A stretch of DNA of 43,313 nt from NCBI GenBank assembly GCA_001304855.1, contig BBZN01000036.1:1-43313 (forward strand). Direction: 5' to 3'. This DNA comes from Clostridia bacterium UC5.1-1D2 (lineage in GTDB: Bacteria > Bacillota > Clostridia > Lachnospirales > Lachnospiraceae). The notes under the pieces are model-generated. The model saw only the letters and a list, made by a program, of their open reading frames with translations. It searched no databases and was not told where the DNA came from. This document shows positions 1 through 6,352 of the stretch, in pieces. How positions within the stretch are numbered: the stretch's first letter is position 1; each line of letters starts with the position of its first letter. The position numbers and the translations under genes are program-made.

Positions 1-340
1 CTGGCCTGAGAGGACTGATTCATCTGGCTGACCTGAGGAGCGTGGGACATCTGGCTGGCCTGAGAGGTCTGATTCATCTGGCTGGCCTGAGAGGTCTGAT
101 TCATCTGGCTGGCCTGGGAGATCTGATTCATCTGGCCGGCCTGAGGAGCCTGATTCACCCCGTTGGTTTGAGAAACCTGATTCACCTGGCCGTTCTGCAG
201 GGGCCGAGTCACCTGGCCTGCCTGTGAAGGCTGGCTCATCAGGCTGCCCTGTGAAAGCTGATTCATCCGGCCGTTGGCCTGATTTCCCTGGTTGCCTGAG
301 GGCAATTGGCCGGCCTGAGGGGCCTGACTCATCTGGCTGT
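1..340 (-). repeat. 27-bp tandem repeat inside a coding sequence
   Basis: A 27-bp unit (nine codons, CATCTGGCTGGCCTGAGAGG followed by TCTGATT on the plus strand) is repeated head to tail. Copies are nearly identical at about 1-150 and degenerate progressively towards 340. The period is a multiple of three, so copy-number change lengthens or shortens the protein tail without breaking the frame. The array continues past the window edge. Confidence 0.8.
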
Positions 341-893
341 TTTCAGAAGTCGAAGTCTGATCCCTTTGGCCGGTTTGAGGAGTCTGAGGCATCTGTACGG
401 TTTGGTCTGCCTGGAGCCGGCACATAATAATGATTCTGGTTGGAGATGTCTGAGCGGGAATGCTCTTGGTGGTATTGGTATAGTATACCATCATGTAATG
501 ATTTCCCAGTGTACAGGGATAGGACTGGCCGTTTTGGGTCGATATGAAAGTGGAGGGGAAGATATTCAGCTTTAAAGAGTTGTCAGAGGCAGTCAGCGAC
601 TCATCAAAATACTTTAATGTGATATCTTCCTCTGCACGCAGGGTGGTAACCATAAGGGCCCGGTATTGAGGGGGATAGATAAGGGGGACGGGAGCCATCG
701 AATCATAGAAAGCTGCAATTCTCATTCCAGGCAGAAGCCGCATGGAATCCACTACCATAGTATCAGGGGACATGATGAGATGAATTTCCTGTCCTTCTGC
801 GCTAATAGCTACAAACTGGCTGCAGCAGTCATTATTGAAAGGAGATATGCTGGTAATAATACCGGTAACAGAAATAAGATGTTCGTAATTCAT
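1..893 (-). CDS. Unknown protein with conserved N-terminal domain and 9-residue repeat tail (partial)
   Basis: The minus strand is open from an ATG at 893 to the window edge, so the C-terminus is missing. An AAAGGA ribosome binding site lies about 10 bases upstream. The first ~170 residues look like one compact, beta-rich domain with the phrase PVPLIYPPQYRALM near residues 68-81 and SIPAQT near residue 150. I recall similar short domains in clostridial hypothetical proteins but cannot name a family. The rest is Gln/Ser/Asn/Met-rich and, towards the edge, resolves into a nine-residue repeat SQMNQTSQA; such a tail is likely disordered. There is no signal peptide or membrane segment. Function unknown. 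Plus-strand open frames here are shadows of the 27-bp repeat. Confidence 0.75.
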   Translation of the reverse strand, partial: MNYEHLISVTGIITSISPFNNDCCSQFVAISAEGQEIHLIMSPDTMVVDSMRLLPGMRIAAFYDSMAPVPLIYPPQYRALMVTTLRAEEDITLKYFDESLTASDNSLKLNIFPSTFISTQNGQSYPCTLGNHYMMVYYTNTTKSIPAQTSPTRIIIMCRLQADQTVQMPQTPQTGQRDQTSTSENSQMSQAPQAGQLPSGNQGNQANGRMNQLSQGSLMSQPSQAGQVTRPLQNGQVNQVSQTNGVNQAPQAGQMNQISQASQMNQTSQASQMNQTSQASQMSHAPQVSQMNQSSQA

Positions 894-1369
894 AGGAAAA
901 GAATCCTTTTTTTATAATATCATATGCCGAGGGCCTGTAAAAGGTAGCGGAGGACAAAGAAAAAACTCAGAATTGTGAAAAATTCCCGGAAAAGGGAGGA
1001 GGCCGGTGAGGTTGTTCCCCACCGGCCGAGTATTATGAAAAAAAGTTTTATTAGCATTAGCTCTTTACATAAATTAGTATATCCATTAAATGTGAGGAGA
1101 ATTTTATGAAACTGTAACAGATTTATGAACAGTCTGTAAGTAATTTGTGAAGTCCTAAAACTGAGAAAAATGTGCTGACGCTAAATTATACACTGAGCTC
1201 TCCGTATGTCCGCCAAATCACAGGCAGCAGTTGGGGAGACGTGTCTGGTTGCCGGGCCAGCGATATCCCGGCGAATCAATGGATACTGTTCCGATTTATC
1301 ACAGCCCTAACAGTTGGAATGGGCATATGGGATGGAGAATAAAATCTATAATAATTTTTTAAAGAGGTA
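894..1369. other. Intergenic region without a supported gene
   Basis: No gene is supported. There is an 8-bp perfect stem (GGCCGGTG/CACCGGCC, 1001-1027) with a short loop but no T-tract, so it is not a convincing terminator. A good ribosome binding site (GAGGAGA) precedes an ATG at 1106, but that frame stops after three codons (ATG AAA CTG TAA). Beyond it, two frames across about 1190-1350 read as protein-like fragments (for example SMDTVPIYHSPNSWNG), which may be the remains of a degraded gene. I could not assign them. Confidence 0.4.
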
Positions 1370-1398
1370 TTGACTTTTCCTGAATTTGGTAGTATATT
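1370..1398 (+). promoter_or_regulatory. Sigma-A type promoter
   Basis: TTGACT at 1370-1375, a 17-base spacer and TATATT at 1393-1398 form a near-consensus vegetative promoter. No annotated gene starts immediately downstream; the expected transcript begins near 1405 and runs into the hairpin and T-tract at 1442-1517. A 14-base direct repeat (ATGGAGAATAAAAT) lies at 1332-1345 and 1416-1429, flanking the promoter. Confidence 0.6.
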
Positions 1399-1404
1399 AA
1401 AAAC

Positions 1405-1517
1405 CCATTGTCATAATGGAGAATAAAATATCAAATGAGTTGGCCAACTCAAAATGATGAAATCGAAAAGAATTCCAAGGAAATGAAATCGAAAACATCG
1501 TTTGGGTTGGCCTTTTT
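1405..1517 (+). ncRNA. Candidate small RNA or tiny mRNA ending in a hairpin and T-tract
   Basis: Downstream of a strong promoter, about 113 bases end in a long hairpin followed by TTTTT (1513-1517). The left arm GGCCAACTCAAA (1442-1453) plus TGATG (1455-1459) pairs with CATCG (1496-1500) plus TTTGGGTTGGCC (1501-1512), giving about 17 pairs including G-U pairs. The left arm is also part of the palindrome GAGTTGGCCAACTC (1437-1450), so an alternative fold exists. The loop carries a 13-base direct repeat, ATGAAATCGAAAA. An alternative reading is a 34-codon open frame (1435-1539, starting MSWPTQNDEIEKNSK) after a GGAGAA motif, in which case this would be a small-protein mRNA. No known RNA family was recognised. 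Confidence 0.35.
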
Positions 1518-1539
1518 GTGTCTAAAAATCGCACATTGA

Positions 1540-1784
1540 CAATTAAACAGCGTGCTTCTCAACGACGATGGACCTGTAGAGGTACTGTACCAGAACAATC
1601 CCTGGCGGCGGAGAAAAGCAGCACAACGGCGTAACATCGTTTTTAGTCATTACAATTGAGTTTCGGGGCAGAATCCGAAGCAAAGCCTGATTAATTCCGG
1701 GGCTGTCGGTTCTTCCTTTTGACAACGGAAAGCGGAAGTTTGGAACTGTTGACAGACTATATATGAAAGCGGAGGACGTTTCGT
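1540..1784. other. Intergenic region, possible gene remnants
   Basis: Two different plus-strand frames read as protein-like over short stretches (for example NDDGPVEVLYQNNP near 1570-1615 and FLVITIEFRGRIRSK near 1640-1685), each interrupted by stops. This suggests a degraded or error-broken coding region just upstream of the gene at 1785, but no family was recognised. Confidence 0.25.
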
Positions 1785-2393
1785 ATGAAGTACAATGACA
1801 TTTCTATCTTTAAGACCCATAATCTGACAGAAGCTAAAACCCCGGCGCCCAGAGGCCGGACAGACACAGTGCCAAAGGCGGAGGGGCCGGAGAAAAAGAA
1901 AGGGGAGTATATCACAAAGGATATTATTGTACCGGCTGAACATTTTCTGAGAGCTGTTTTGGAACATGATGAGAACATCTATCCGCTGCTGCTGTCGCTT
2001 CGATACCCCTCAGGCGGTGTGAACTGGAAAATTGAAAATCACAGGGAACTTGCCGGAATGAGCCGGATTCCGAATTTGCAGAAAAGCAATCTAAGCTATT
2101 TCAGGGTTTTTGAACAGGCATTGTATATGGAGTTTATGAAAAACGGCCGGTTTACGGTGAACAAAAAATATCTTCCCCGCCTTTTTCATCAGTCGGTACT
2201 GTGTCGGCAGGATGCAGTGCAGTTGTGGAAGCTTCTTGCCAGAACATGTGGGAACACGCATTCCTGCCATATGTGCGCATCACATGGCGGTATATCCGCC
2301 TCAAATTCAGGTTATGCAGCCCTATGGGCGCCTCCTGCAGGAGATCAATCCTTTGCCGTGTGTGACGGAAGGCCCACGATAGGTAAAGTTTAA
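1785..2393 (+). CDS. Hypothetical protein, C-terminus probably frameshifted
   Basis: The ATG at 1785 follows a strong AGCGGAGG ribosome binding site at the right spacing. The first ~140 residues are protein-like: a charged, proline-containing linker (residues 12-40), then a mixed helical region with PAEHFLRAVLEHDENIYPLL and SNLSYFRVFEQALYMEFM. No known domain was recognised. After about residue 145 the sequence turns rich in Cys, Ser and Gly (HSCHMCASHGGISASNSGYA), which is unlike the rest. Another frame over 2245-2375 reads better (QIQVMQPYGRLLQEINPLP), so one or two bases are probably missing near 2200-2250 and the real end is uncertain. The next small gene lies 130 bases downstream. Confidence 0.5.
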   Translation: MKYNDISIFKTHNLTEAKTPAPRGRTDTVPKAEGPEKKKGEYITKDIIVPAEHFLRAVLEHDENIYPLLLSLRYPSGGVNWKIENHRELAGMSRIPNLQKSNLSYFRVFEQALYMEFMKNGRFTVNKKYLPRLFHQSVLCRQDAVQLWKLLARTCGNTHSCHMCASHGGISASNSGYAALWAPPAGDQSFAVCDGRPTIGKV

Positions 2394-2432
2394 ATCCACG
2401 GTGGGAAGAACTCTGAAAAGAAACCAAAGAAC

Positions 2433-2453
2433 CAGAGCCGGAAACCGGCTCTG
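2433..2453. other. Perfect 9-bp hairpin after the gene at 1785
   Basis: CAGAGCCGG, AAA loop, CCGGCTCTG. The stem is perfect and GC-rich, but no T-tract follows on the plus strand, so it may end or protect a transcript without being a classical intrinsic terminator. Confidence 0.45.
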
Positions 2454-2523
2454 TGGATGAGCCCAGGCAATATTCGCTTTACCATGGGAATGATTTGTAA
2501 TAACATATAGGGAGAGGTATATA

Positions 2524-2777
2524 ATGATTGAATTCGATTTATACAAAGAAAAAAACTCCAGAAACTCAAGCAGCGCCTGGCAGAGATAAACGAGCTTGTA
2601 GGATTAGAGTCTACTTTGAACTGTCTGGACAGACATGACGAATTTGCTGTGAAGCTGAAAGAAAAGAATGCTGTCCGTATGAAACAGCACTTTAACGAGA
2701 TGATGGGTATTAAAATTAAGATTGCCCGTTTAGAGGGCAATGAGAGTATTTTTGAGAGAGAGAATTTCAATGAGTGA
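2524..2777 (+). CDS. Small coiled-coil hypothetical protein, frameshifted at an A7 run
   Basis: An AGGGAGAGG ribosome binding site precedes ATG 2524 by six bases. The original frame reads nine codons to an AAAAAAAC run (2549-2556) and then soon stops. The -1 frame continues for 75 codons to TGA at 2775. Joined, it is an 84-residue Lys/Glu/Leu-rich protein (KKLQKLKQRLAEINELVGLE at the N-terminal side, ending ERENFNE), predicted to be almost all helix. The shift falls exactly on A AAA AAC in the phase used for -1 ribosomal frameshifting. A missing A is more likely, because the same kind of loss recurs throughout the window. Function unknown. Confidence 0.55.
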
Positions 2778-3237
2778 AGCGTGTCCTTTGAGCAGAGCTA
2801 CAGGGTGTTTTAAAATTCCTTCCTGCCGGAGGCGCTTTGCATTTTGTGGGACTGTGAACTCTGAATTAGAACTAAATAAGCCGCGGGCCCTGAATTAGAA
2901 ACAGAGATGCCGCGAAGCGGGCTGCAAACCTGAACTTGGTTTAAATATATGGAAAAGTGGGAATTTCAGCCTGAATTTTTCTATAATATGCAAAAAAGTG
3001 GTATATAAAGCTTATATTTGACATTAATAGAATATAAAGTGGGAAATACAGTCCGATTTTTGCCAAATGCATTGCAACGTGAAGTATGCACACGGCGGGC
3101 ATAAATGTTCAAATATATTCTGGTGCAGATACCGGATCTGCTGCAGCCATGAGACGGCACGCCTTGCAGAAGCGGAATAAAAAGGGCGCAAGGCATAATC
3201 TGGGCGGTTAAAAAAGGAAATAAGGCGGGGAGAAGCA
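2778..3237. other. Intergenic region, AT-rich, no gene seen
   Basis: No frame with a ribosome binding site and protein-like composition was found. A TTGACA at 3018-3023 lacks a well-placed -10 box. CTATAATA near 2980-2990 could be a -10 box without a clear -35. The region ends with GGCGGGGAGAAGCA, the ribosome binding site of the gene at 3238. Confidence 0.4.
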
Positions 3238-3762
3238 ATGATTTATTTTACAGCGGATTTACATTTTTATCATGACAATATCATAAAGCATGCCAACCGG
3301 CCCTTCCGGGATTCAGAGGAAATGAATCGGGCGCTGATTCGGAACTGGAATAGGGCGGTAAATCCAAAAGACGAGGTTTATATTCTGGGTGATTTTACTA
3401 TGAAAGGTCCGGCGTATGCTGCGGAAATCTTATCACAGCTTAAAGGCAGAAAATACCTTGTCCAAGGGAATCATGATTCTTTTGTCCACAACAAAGAGTT
3501 TGATTCTTCCGTTTTTGAATGGATAAAGGATTACTGTGAACTTACCTGCGGGAACGAGAAATTTATTTTGTTCCACTATCCCATAGAGGAATGGAACGGA
3601 TACTTCCGGGGCGCAATCCAGCTTCACGGCCATCAGCATAACCATGCAGATTATAATTTTGCTAATCTGGAAAAGGGGATCCGGAGGTATGATGTAGGTG
3701 TGGACGCTAACAATATGAAGCCGGTGAGTATTGAGGAAATTATCGCGTTTTTCTCATTATAA
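3238..3762 (+). CDS. Calcineurin-like metallophosphoesterase
   Basis: A 174-residue single-domain phosphoesterase carries all the family metal motifs in order: DLH at residues 7-9, GDF near 51-53, GNHD near 77-80, a His in the LFHYP segment near 113, and GHQHN near 129-133. These bind the two metal ions that hydrolyse phosphomonoesters or phosphodiesters. It has no signal peptide or membrane segment, so it acts in the cytoplasm. Length and motif spacing match stand-alone small phosphoesterases of Firmicutes whose substrate is often unknown. A GGGGAGAA ribosome binding site supports the start. The gene stands alone and ends in a bidirectional terminator shared with the convergent gene at 3814. 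Confidence 0.9.
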   Translation: MIYFTADLHFYHDNIIKHANRPFRDSEEMNRALIRNWNRAVNPKDEVYILGDFTMKGPAYAAEILSQLKGRKYLVQGNHDSFVHNKEFDSSVFEWIKDYCELTCGNEKFILFHYPIEEWNGYFRGAIQLHGHQHNHADYNFANLEKGIRRYDVGVDANNMKPVSIEEIIAFFSL

Positions 3763-3807
3763 AAAGAAGGGGCTGTGAACAAATCCATAATAAGGCTCCC
3801 TCTTTTT
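3761..3807 (+). terminator. Bidirectional intrinsic terminator
   Basis: AAAAAGA (3761-3767) pairs with TCTTTTT (3801-3807), and GGGGCT (3769-3774) pairs with GGCTCC (3794-3799) through some G-U pairs. A-rich and T-rich ends flank the stem, so it works for the convergent genes on both strands. Confidence 0.7.
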
Positions 3808-3813
3808 GATGAT

Positions 3814-4215
3814 TTATCTTGCGTTGATACTGTGAATGAAAACGATATAACAGGCAAAGTCTCCGATACGTTTGCGAAAATATTTGTCATCTTCCTCGTA
3901 GCCCAGGATATCTCTCCATGTGGCGGCCTTCCCTTGCATTTTCAGATATTTGGCCAGCTGATTGAATTTGACAATCAGGGAATTATGGCAGGCGGAACGG
4001 CTGGAATCCCTGTCCATCTTCTCTTCCCTGCTCCAAAGCATCCAGTTCGCACGAAAAGATGCATAGCGGACAGCCGTCTCCAACAGTTCGCCATATAGTT
4101 CAAGGGAGTCAGAATCAGAACCGATCTCAGAAACCATATCTCCATGCAGTTTAACCATATCTTCCAGAGCAAGACTTTTATTTGTGGGAAAATATGCTTC
4201 ATAGGTTAAAATCAT
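3814..4215 (-). CDS. Conserved clostridial hypothetical protein
   Basis: This 133-residue soluble protein starts at an ATG preceded by GAGGTG five bases upstream. It is probably mostly helical, with LEDMVKLHGDMVSEIG and LLETAVRYASFRANWMLWS, followed by a distinctive SSRSACHNSLIVKFNQLAKYL segment and a C-terminal DFACYIVFIHSINAR. I recall closely similar proteins in many clostridial genomes (the DRDSSR...CHN...FNQLA phrase), possibly under a DUF heading, but no function is known to me. It is convergent with the phosphoesterase and has the same orientation as the XRE regulator at 4360. Confidence 0.7.
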   Translation of the reverse strand: MILTYEAYFPTNKSLALEDMVKLHGDMVSEIGSDSDSLELYGELLETAVRYASFRANWMLWSREEKMDRDSSRSACHNSLIVKFNQLAKYLKMQGKAATWRDILGYEEDDKYFRKRIGDFACYIVFIHSINAR

Positions 4216-4359
4216 ACCGGCACCTCGCTGGAATTATTTTGAACTTAATTATAACAGAGTTTATAGCATATGTCATCGCCTTTTGTCTGAGGGCATCCTG
4301 TATTCAAATCGAAATAAACAAAAAAGGACCGTTGGTTAAAAGAACCTGCGGTCCCGGCC

Positions 4360-4575
4360 CTATTGGGAAAATTTCCTGTCCTCATCAACAAATGTTATGA
4401 TGTCGGATACATTGCACTCCAGAATTTTACACAATTGATTGATGGTGTTGGTGGAAATGCTGTTTCCCTGTTTGATGCTGTAGTAGGTGGCTCTGCTGAA
4501 GCCTTCCTTTTGAAGCCGGTAAGATGTTACTTTCTTACGCTTCATTGTCTCGAATAATGGCTCATAGCTAATCAT
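4360..4575 (-). CDS. Short XRE/Cro-type transcriptional regulator
   Basis: This 71-residue protein is little more than one Cro/C1-type helix-turn-helix. TSYRLQKEGFSRATYYSIKQ (about residues 17-36) is the HTH, and TINQLCKILECNVSDIITF (about 44-62) is the usual fourth and fifth helix with the ILxCxxxDI signature. An AAAGGGGGG ribosome binding site on the minus strand fixes the start. It is a DNA-binding regulator without a ligand domain. A perfect 19-bp palindrome at 4757-4775, in the region between this gene and the amidase, is a candidate target (inference). Confidence 0.8.
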   Translation of the reverse strand: MISYEPLFETMKRKKVTSYRLQKEGFSRATYYSIKQGNSISTNTINQLCKILECNVSDIITFVDEDRKFSQ

Positions 4576-4596
4576 AGAATCCCCCCTTTACCATTG

Positions 4597-4758
4597 ATGT
4601 ACGCCGGGAATCTCTCCTGCCCCTGCCTTTGGGGCTGATGTTTTACCGGCCGCACACAGATTGAATCAACTTACGCGCCGCGTACGCCTCATAGATTTGC
4701 GCACAGCTGACAAAAATCATCCCGCAAAATCAGGCACAAAGAGATTCCCGGCGTACAT
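4597..4758. repeat. 19-bp perfect inverted repeats bounding 124 bp (MITE-like)
   Basis: ATGTACGCCGGGAATCTCT at 4597-4615 is the exact reverse complement of 4740-4758. Identity stops sharply at both edges of the arms. The interior has no open frame of note. Terminal inverted repeats around a small non-coding core resemble a miniature inverted-repeat element, but no target-site duplication is visible, so a structured RNA leader or regulatory loop is also possible. Confidence 0.5.
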
Positions 4759-4775
4759 ACTGATATATTCAGTAT
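4757..4775. promoter_or_regulatory. 19-bp palindromic operator candidate
   Basis: ATACTGA-TATAT-TCAGTAT is a perfect dyad about 115 bases upstream of the amidase start, with a related half-site (CTGAGTATA) near 4810-4820. It is suited to a dimeric helix-turn-helix protein such as the neighbouring XRE regulator. The partner is inferred only from proximity. Confidence 0.4.
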
Positions 4776-4892
4776 AGTTTCTAGAAAATTTCTTGGGTAT
4801 GTATGAATATCTGAGTATAAAACGGCTTCGGCCTGCCCCGGGACAATCCCGGATATCCGGCATATTATAGTAGGAGAAAGGAGAATGGTGAA

Positions 4893-5770
4893 ATGAAGAT
4901 ATGTTTGGATGCAGGCCACTATGGCAATTATAACCGGAGTCCCGCAGATAAATCATACTATGAGTCGGTCATGGTGTGGAAACTTCATTTGCTGGTGAAA
5001 AAATATCTGGAAGGCTACGGAATTGAAGTGATAACAACCAGGAAGGACAGGGAGACGGACAGAAACCTTTACCAACGGGGCGCCGCCTCGGCCGGCTGCG
5101 ATCTGTTTATCTCAGAGCATTCCAACGCGGTGGGAACTGGGGTAAATAATTCCATAGACTACCCCGCGGCCTATTGCGCCATCAACGGCAGCGCGGACGG
5201 CATCGGAATGGCTCTGGCTCAGGCTGTTGAGAAAACGGTGGGAACAAAACAGGCGGCAAGAATTGAACACAGGAGAGGCCGGAATGGAGACTACTACGGA
5301 GTGCTTAGGGGCGCTACAGCAGTGGGAACCCCTGGATTGATACTTGAAAATTCTTTTCACACCAATTCTGTAATCACAAAATGGCTGCTGGATGAAGCCA
5401 ATCTGGAGAAGCTTGCCAAAGCTCAGGCGGATGCCATAGCCCTCTATTATAATATCAGTGAACCGGTTAAAAAATCCGGCTGGGTGGAGGAAAACGGAGG
5501 CTGGCGTTTTTATTTGGGCAATACCGGAAACTATGTAGCCAATGACTGGTACAAAGATGGAGCTTATTGGTACTGGTTTGACGGAGCGGGATGATGGTTT
5601 ACGATAACTGGAAGACAGGCTCCGACGGAAAATGGTACTATCTTCAGAGCAACGGAGCCATGGCTAAGGATAAATGGATTATCTGGAAGGATAAGCTTTA
5701 CAGAGTAAAGGAGGACGGCAGTATGTTTGAAGGCTGTGTGTGCTTGAGACAGATGAAAAGGGAGCTTTAG
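4893..5770 (+). CDS. N-acetylmuramoyl-L-alanine amidase with choline-binding-type repeats, one frameshift
   Basis: Residues 1-~190 form an Amidase_3 (zinc) domain that cleaves the bond between MurNAc and the stem peptide. Zinc and catalytic motifs are visible: DAGH (6-9), RGAAS near 58, SEHSNA near 73-78, and LILENSFHTN near 150-160. After a short linker come tryptophan/tyrosine-rich repeats (SGWVEENGGWRFYL..., GSDGKWYYLQSNGAM) that bind cell-wall choline or glycan. As sequenced the frame stops at 5592; restoring one G in GCGGGATG (5586-5593) joins it to the last repeats and TAG at 5770, giving 292 residues. There is no signal peptide, as in phage-type endolysins or holin-exported autolysins. 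An AAAGGAG ribosome binding site supports the start. Confidence 0.85.
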
Positions 5771-5796
5771 ATTCCCGATTTGAGATGAGACAATCG

Positions 5797-5842
5797 AAAA
5801 CTGCGGCAGGAGAAGTGATCAGCCTCCTGCCGCAGTTTTTTT
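5797..5842 (+). terminator. Strong intrinsic terminator after the amidase gene
   Basis: AAAACTGCGGCAGGAG pairs perfectly with CTCCTGCCGCAGTTTT across a 12-base loop and is followed by a T-run. The transcript of the amidase gene ends here. Confidence 0.9.
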
Positions 5843-6088
5843 GATAGTGACGTATTAAGGGCGTTCTTCGGGGGCGGGACGCCCTTTTGGTTGTGTAAAA
5901 TATGACTTAAAAAGCAGAAAAAACAGATTTGAGATTTGTTCCGTCAAATACAACAATATAAAACGGTATAAGTACAGCACAAACGTTGTATTTTAGAATT
6001 TTGTTCGGATAAAGAAAAACAGGTCGTTAATTTGTATATATAAGTAAATATAAATGATAAAAAGTTATGAAAAATGTAAAAAAAGCTA
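5843..6088. other. AT-rich intergenic region upstream of the importer operon
   Basis: No gene is seen. A second hairpin, AAGGGCGT/ACGCCCTT (5857-5886), follows the amidase terminator. The rest is strongly AT-rich promoter-type DNA, with one more ACGTT-containing partial dyad (ACAAACGTTGTA, about 5979-5990) that resembles the operators further down but is weaker. Confidence 0.45.
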
Positions 6089-6117
6089 TTGACAACTCCT
6101 ATGGCCTGTGTTTTAAT
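6089..6117 (+). promoter_or_regulatory. Promoter of the importer/racemase operon
   Basis: TTGACA at 6089-6094, a 17-base spacer, and TTTAAT at 6112-6117. A LacI-type operator starts eight bases after the -10 box, over the expected transcription start. The 5' leader to the first gene is about 230 bases and contains a second operator. Confidence 0.7.
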
Positions 6118-6124
6118 AAAACTA

Positions 6125-6139
6125 GTGATAACGTTGCGC
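6125..6139. promoter_or_regulatory. LacI-family operator O1
   Basis: GTGATAACGTTGCGC, centred on the TAACGTT core typical of LacI/GalR operators, placed over the transcription start so that bound repressor would block initiation. It shares GTGRTAACGTT with the second site at 6285. Confidence 0.6.
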
Positions 6140-6284
6140 AAATATGACAAGCGTAAAAGGGAGAATTTAAAGAATTTGTTCTGGAAAACAGAATGAAAAC
6201 TTGAAAATTAGTGGTAAAAAGTGGTGAGTTTAGAAAATATCACAAGAAAACGAGGCGAGGAGGGGGTAAGTATGCGCAAAAAAT

Positions 6285-6302
6285 AGTGGTAACGTTATCT
6301 CA
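6285..6302. promoter_or_regulatory. LacI-family operator O2
   Basis: AGTGGTAACGTTATCTCA, with the perfect dyad GTAACGTTA at its centre. It lies 160 bases downstream of O1, a spacing compatible with repressor looping or a roadblock. TGCGCAAA occurs beside both sites (6135-6142 and 6273-6280). The likely binder is the LacI protein encoded at 15832, inferred from operon context. Confidence 0.6.
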
Positions 6303-6352
6303 AATGTAGGGGTGCAGCAAACACAGAGGTAAATTGTTAAGGAGGAAAGACT

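Larger units (their letters stand above)
4576..4892. other. Intergenic region between XRE gene and amidase
   Basis: No gene is seen. The region holds a pair of 19-bp inverted repeats (4597-4615 and 4740-4758) with 124 bases between them, a separate palindrome (4757-4775), a second small inverted repeat around CCGGGACAATCCCGG (4837-4852), and the AAAGGAG ribosome binding site of the amidase. Confidence 0.6.

Noticed and set aside
42..575. Plus-strand open frames with GLRGLIHLA repeats
   Set aside because: They are the antisense reading of the 27-bp repeat; the minus strand is open from a proper start to the window edge and has the ribosome binding site.
1001..1027. Intrinsic terminator
   Set aside because: The stem is good but neither side carries a T-run and no gene ends here.
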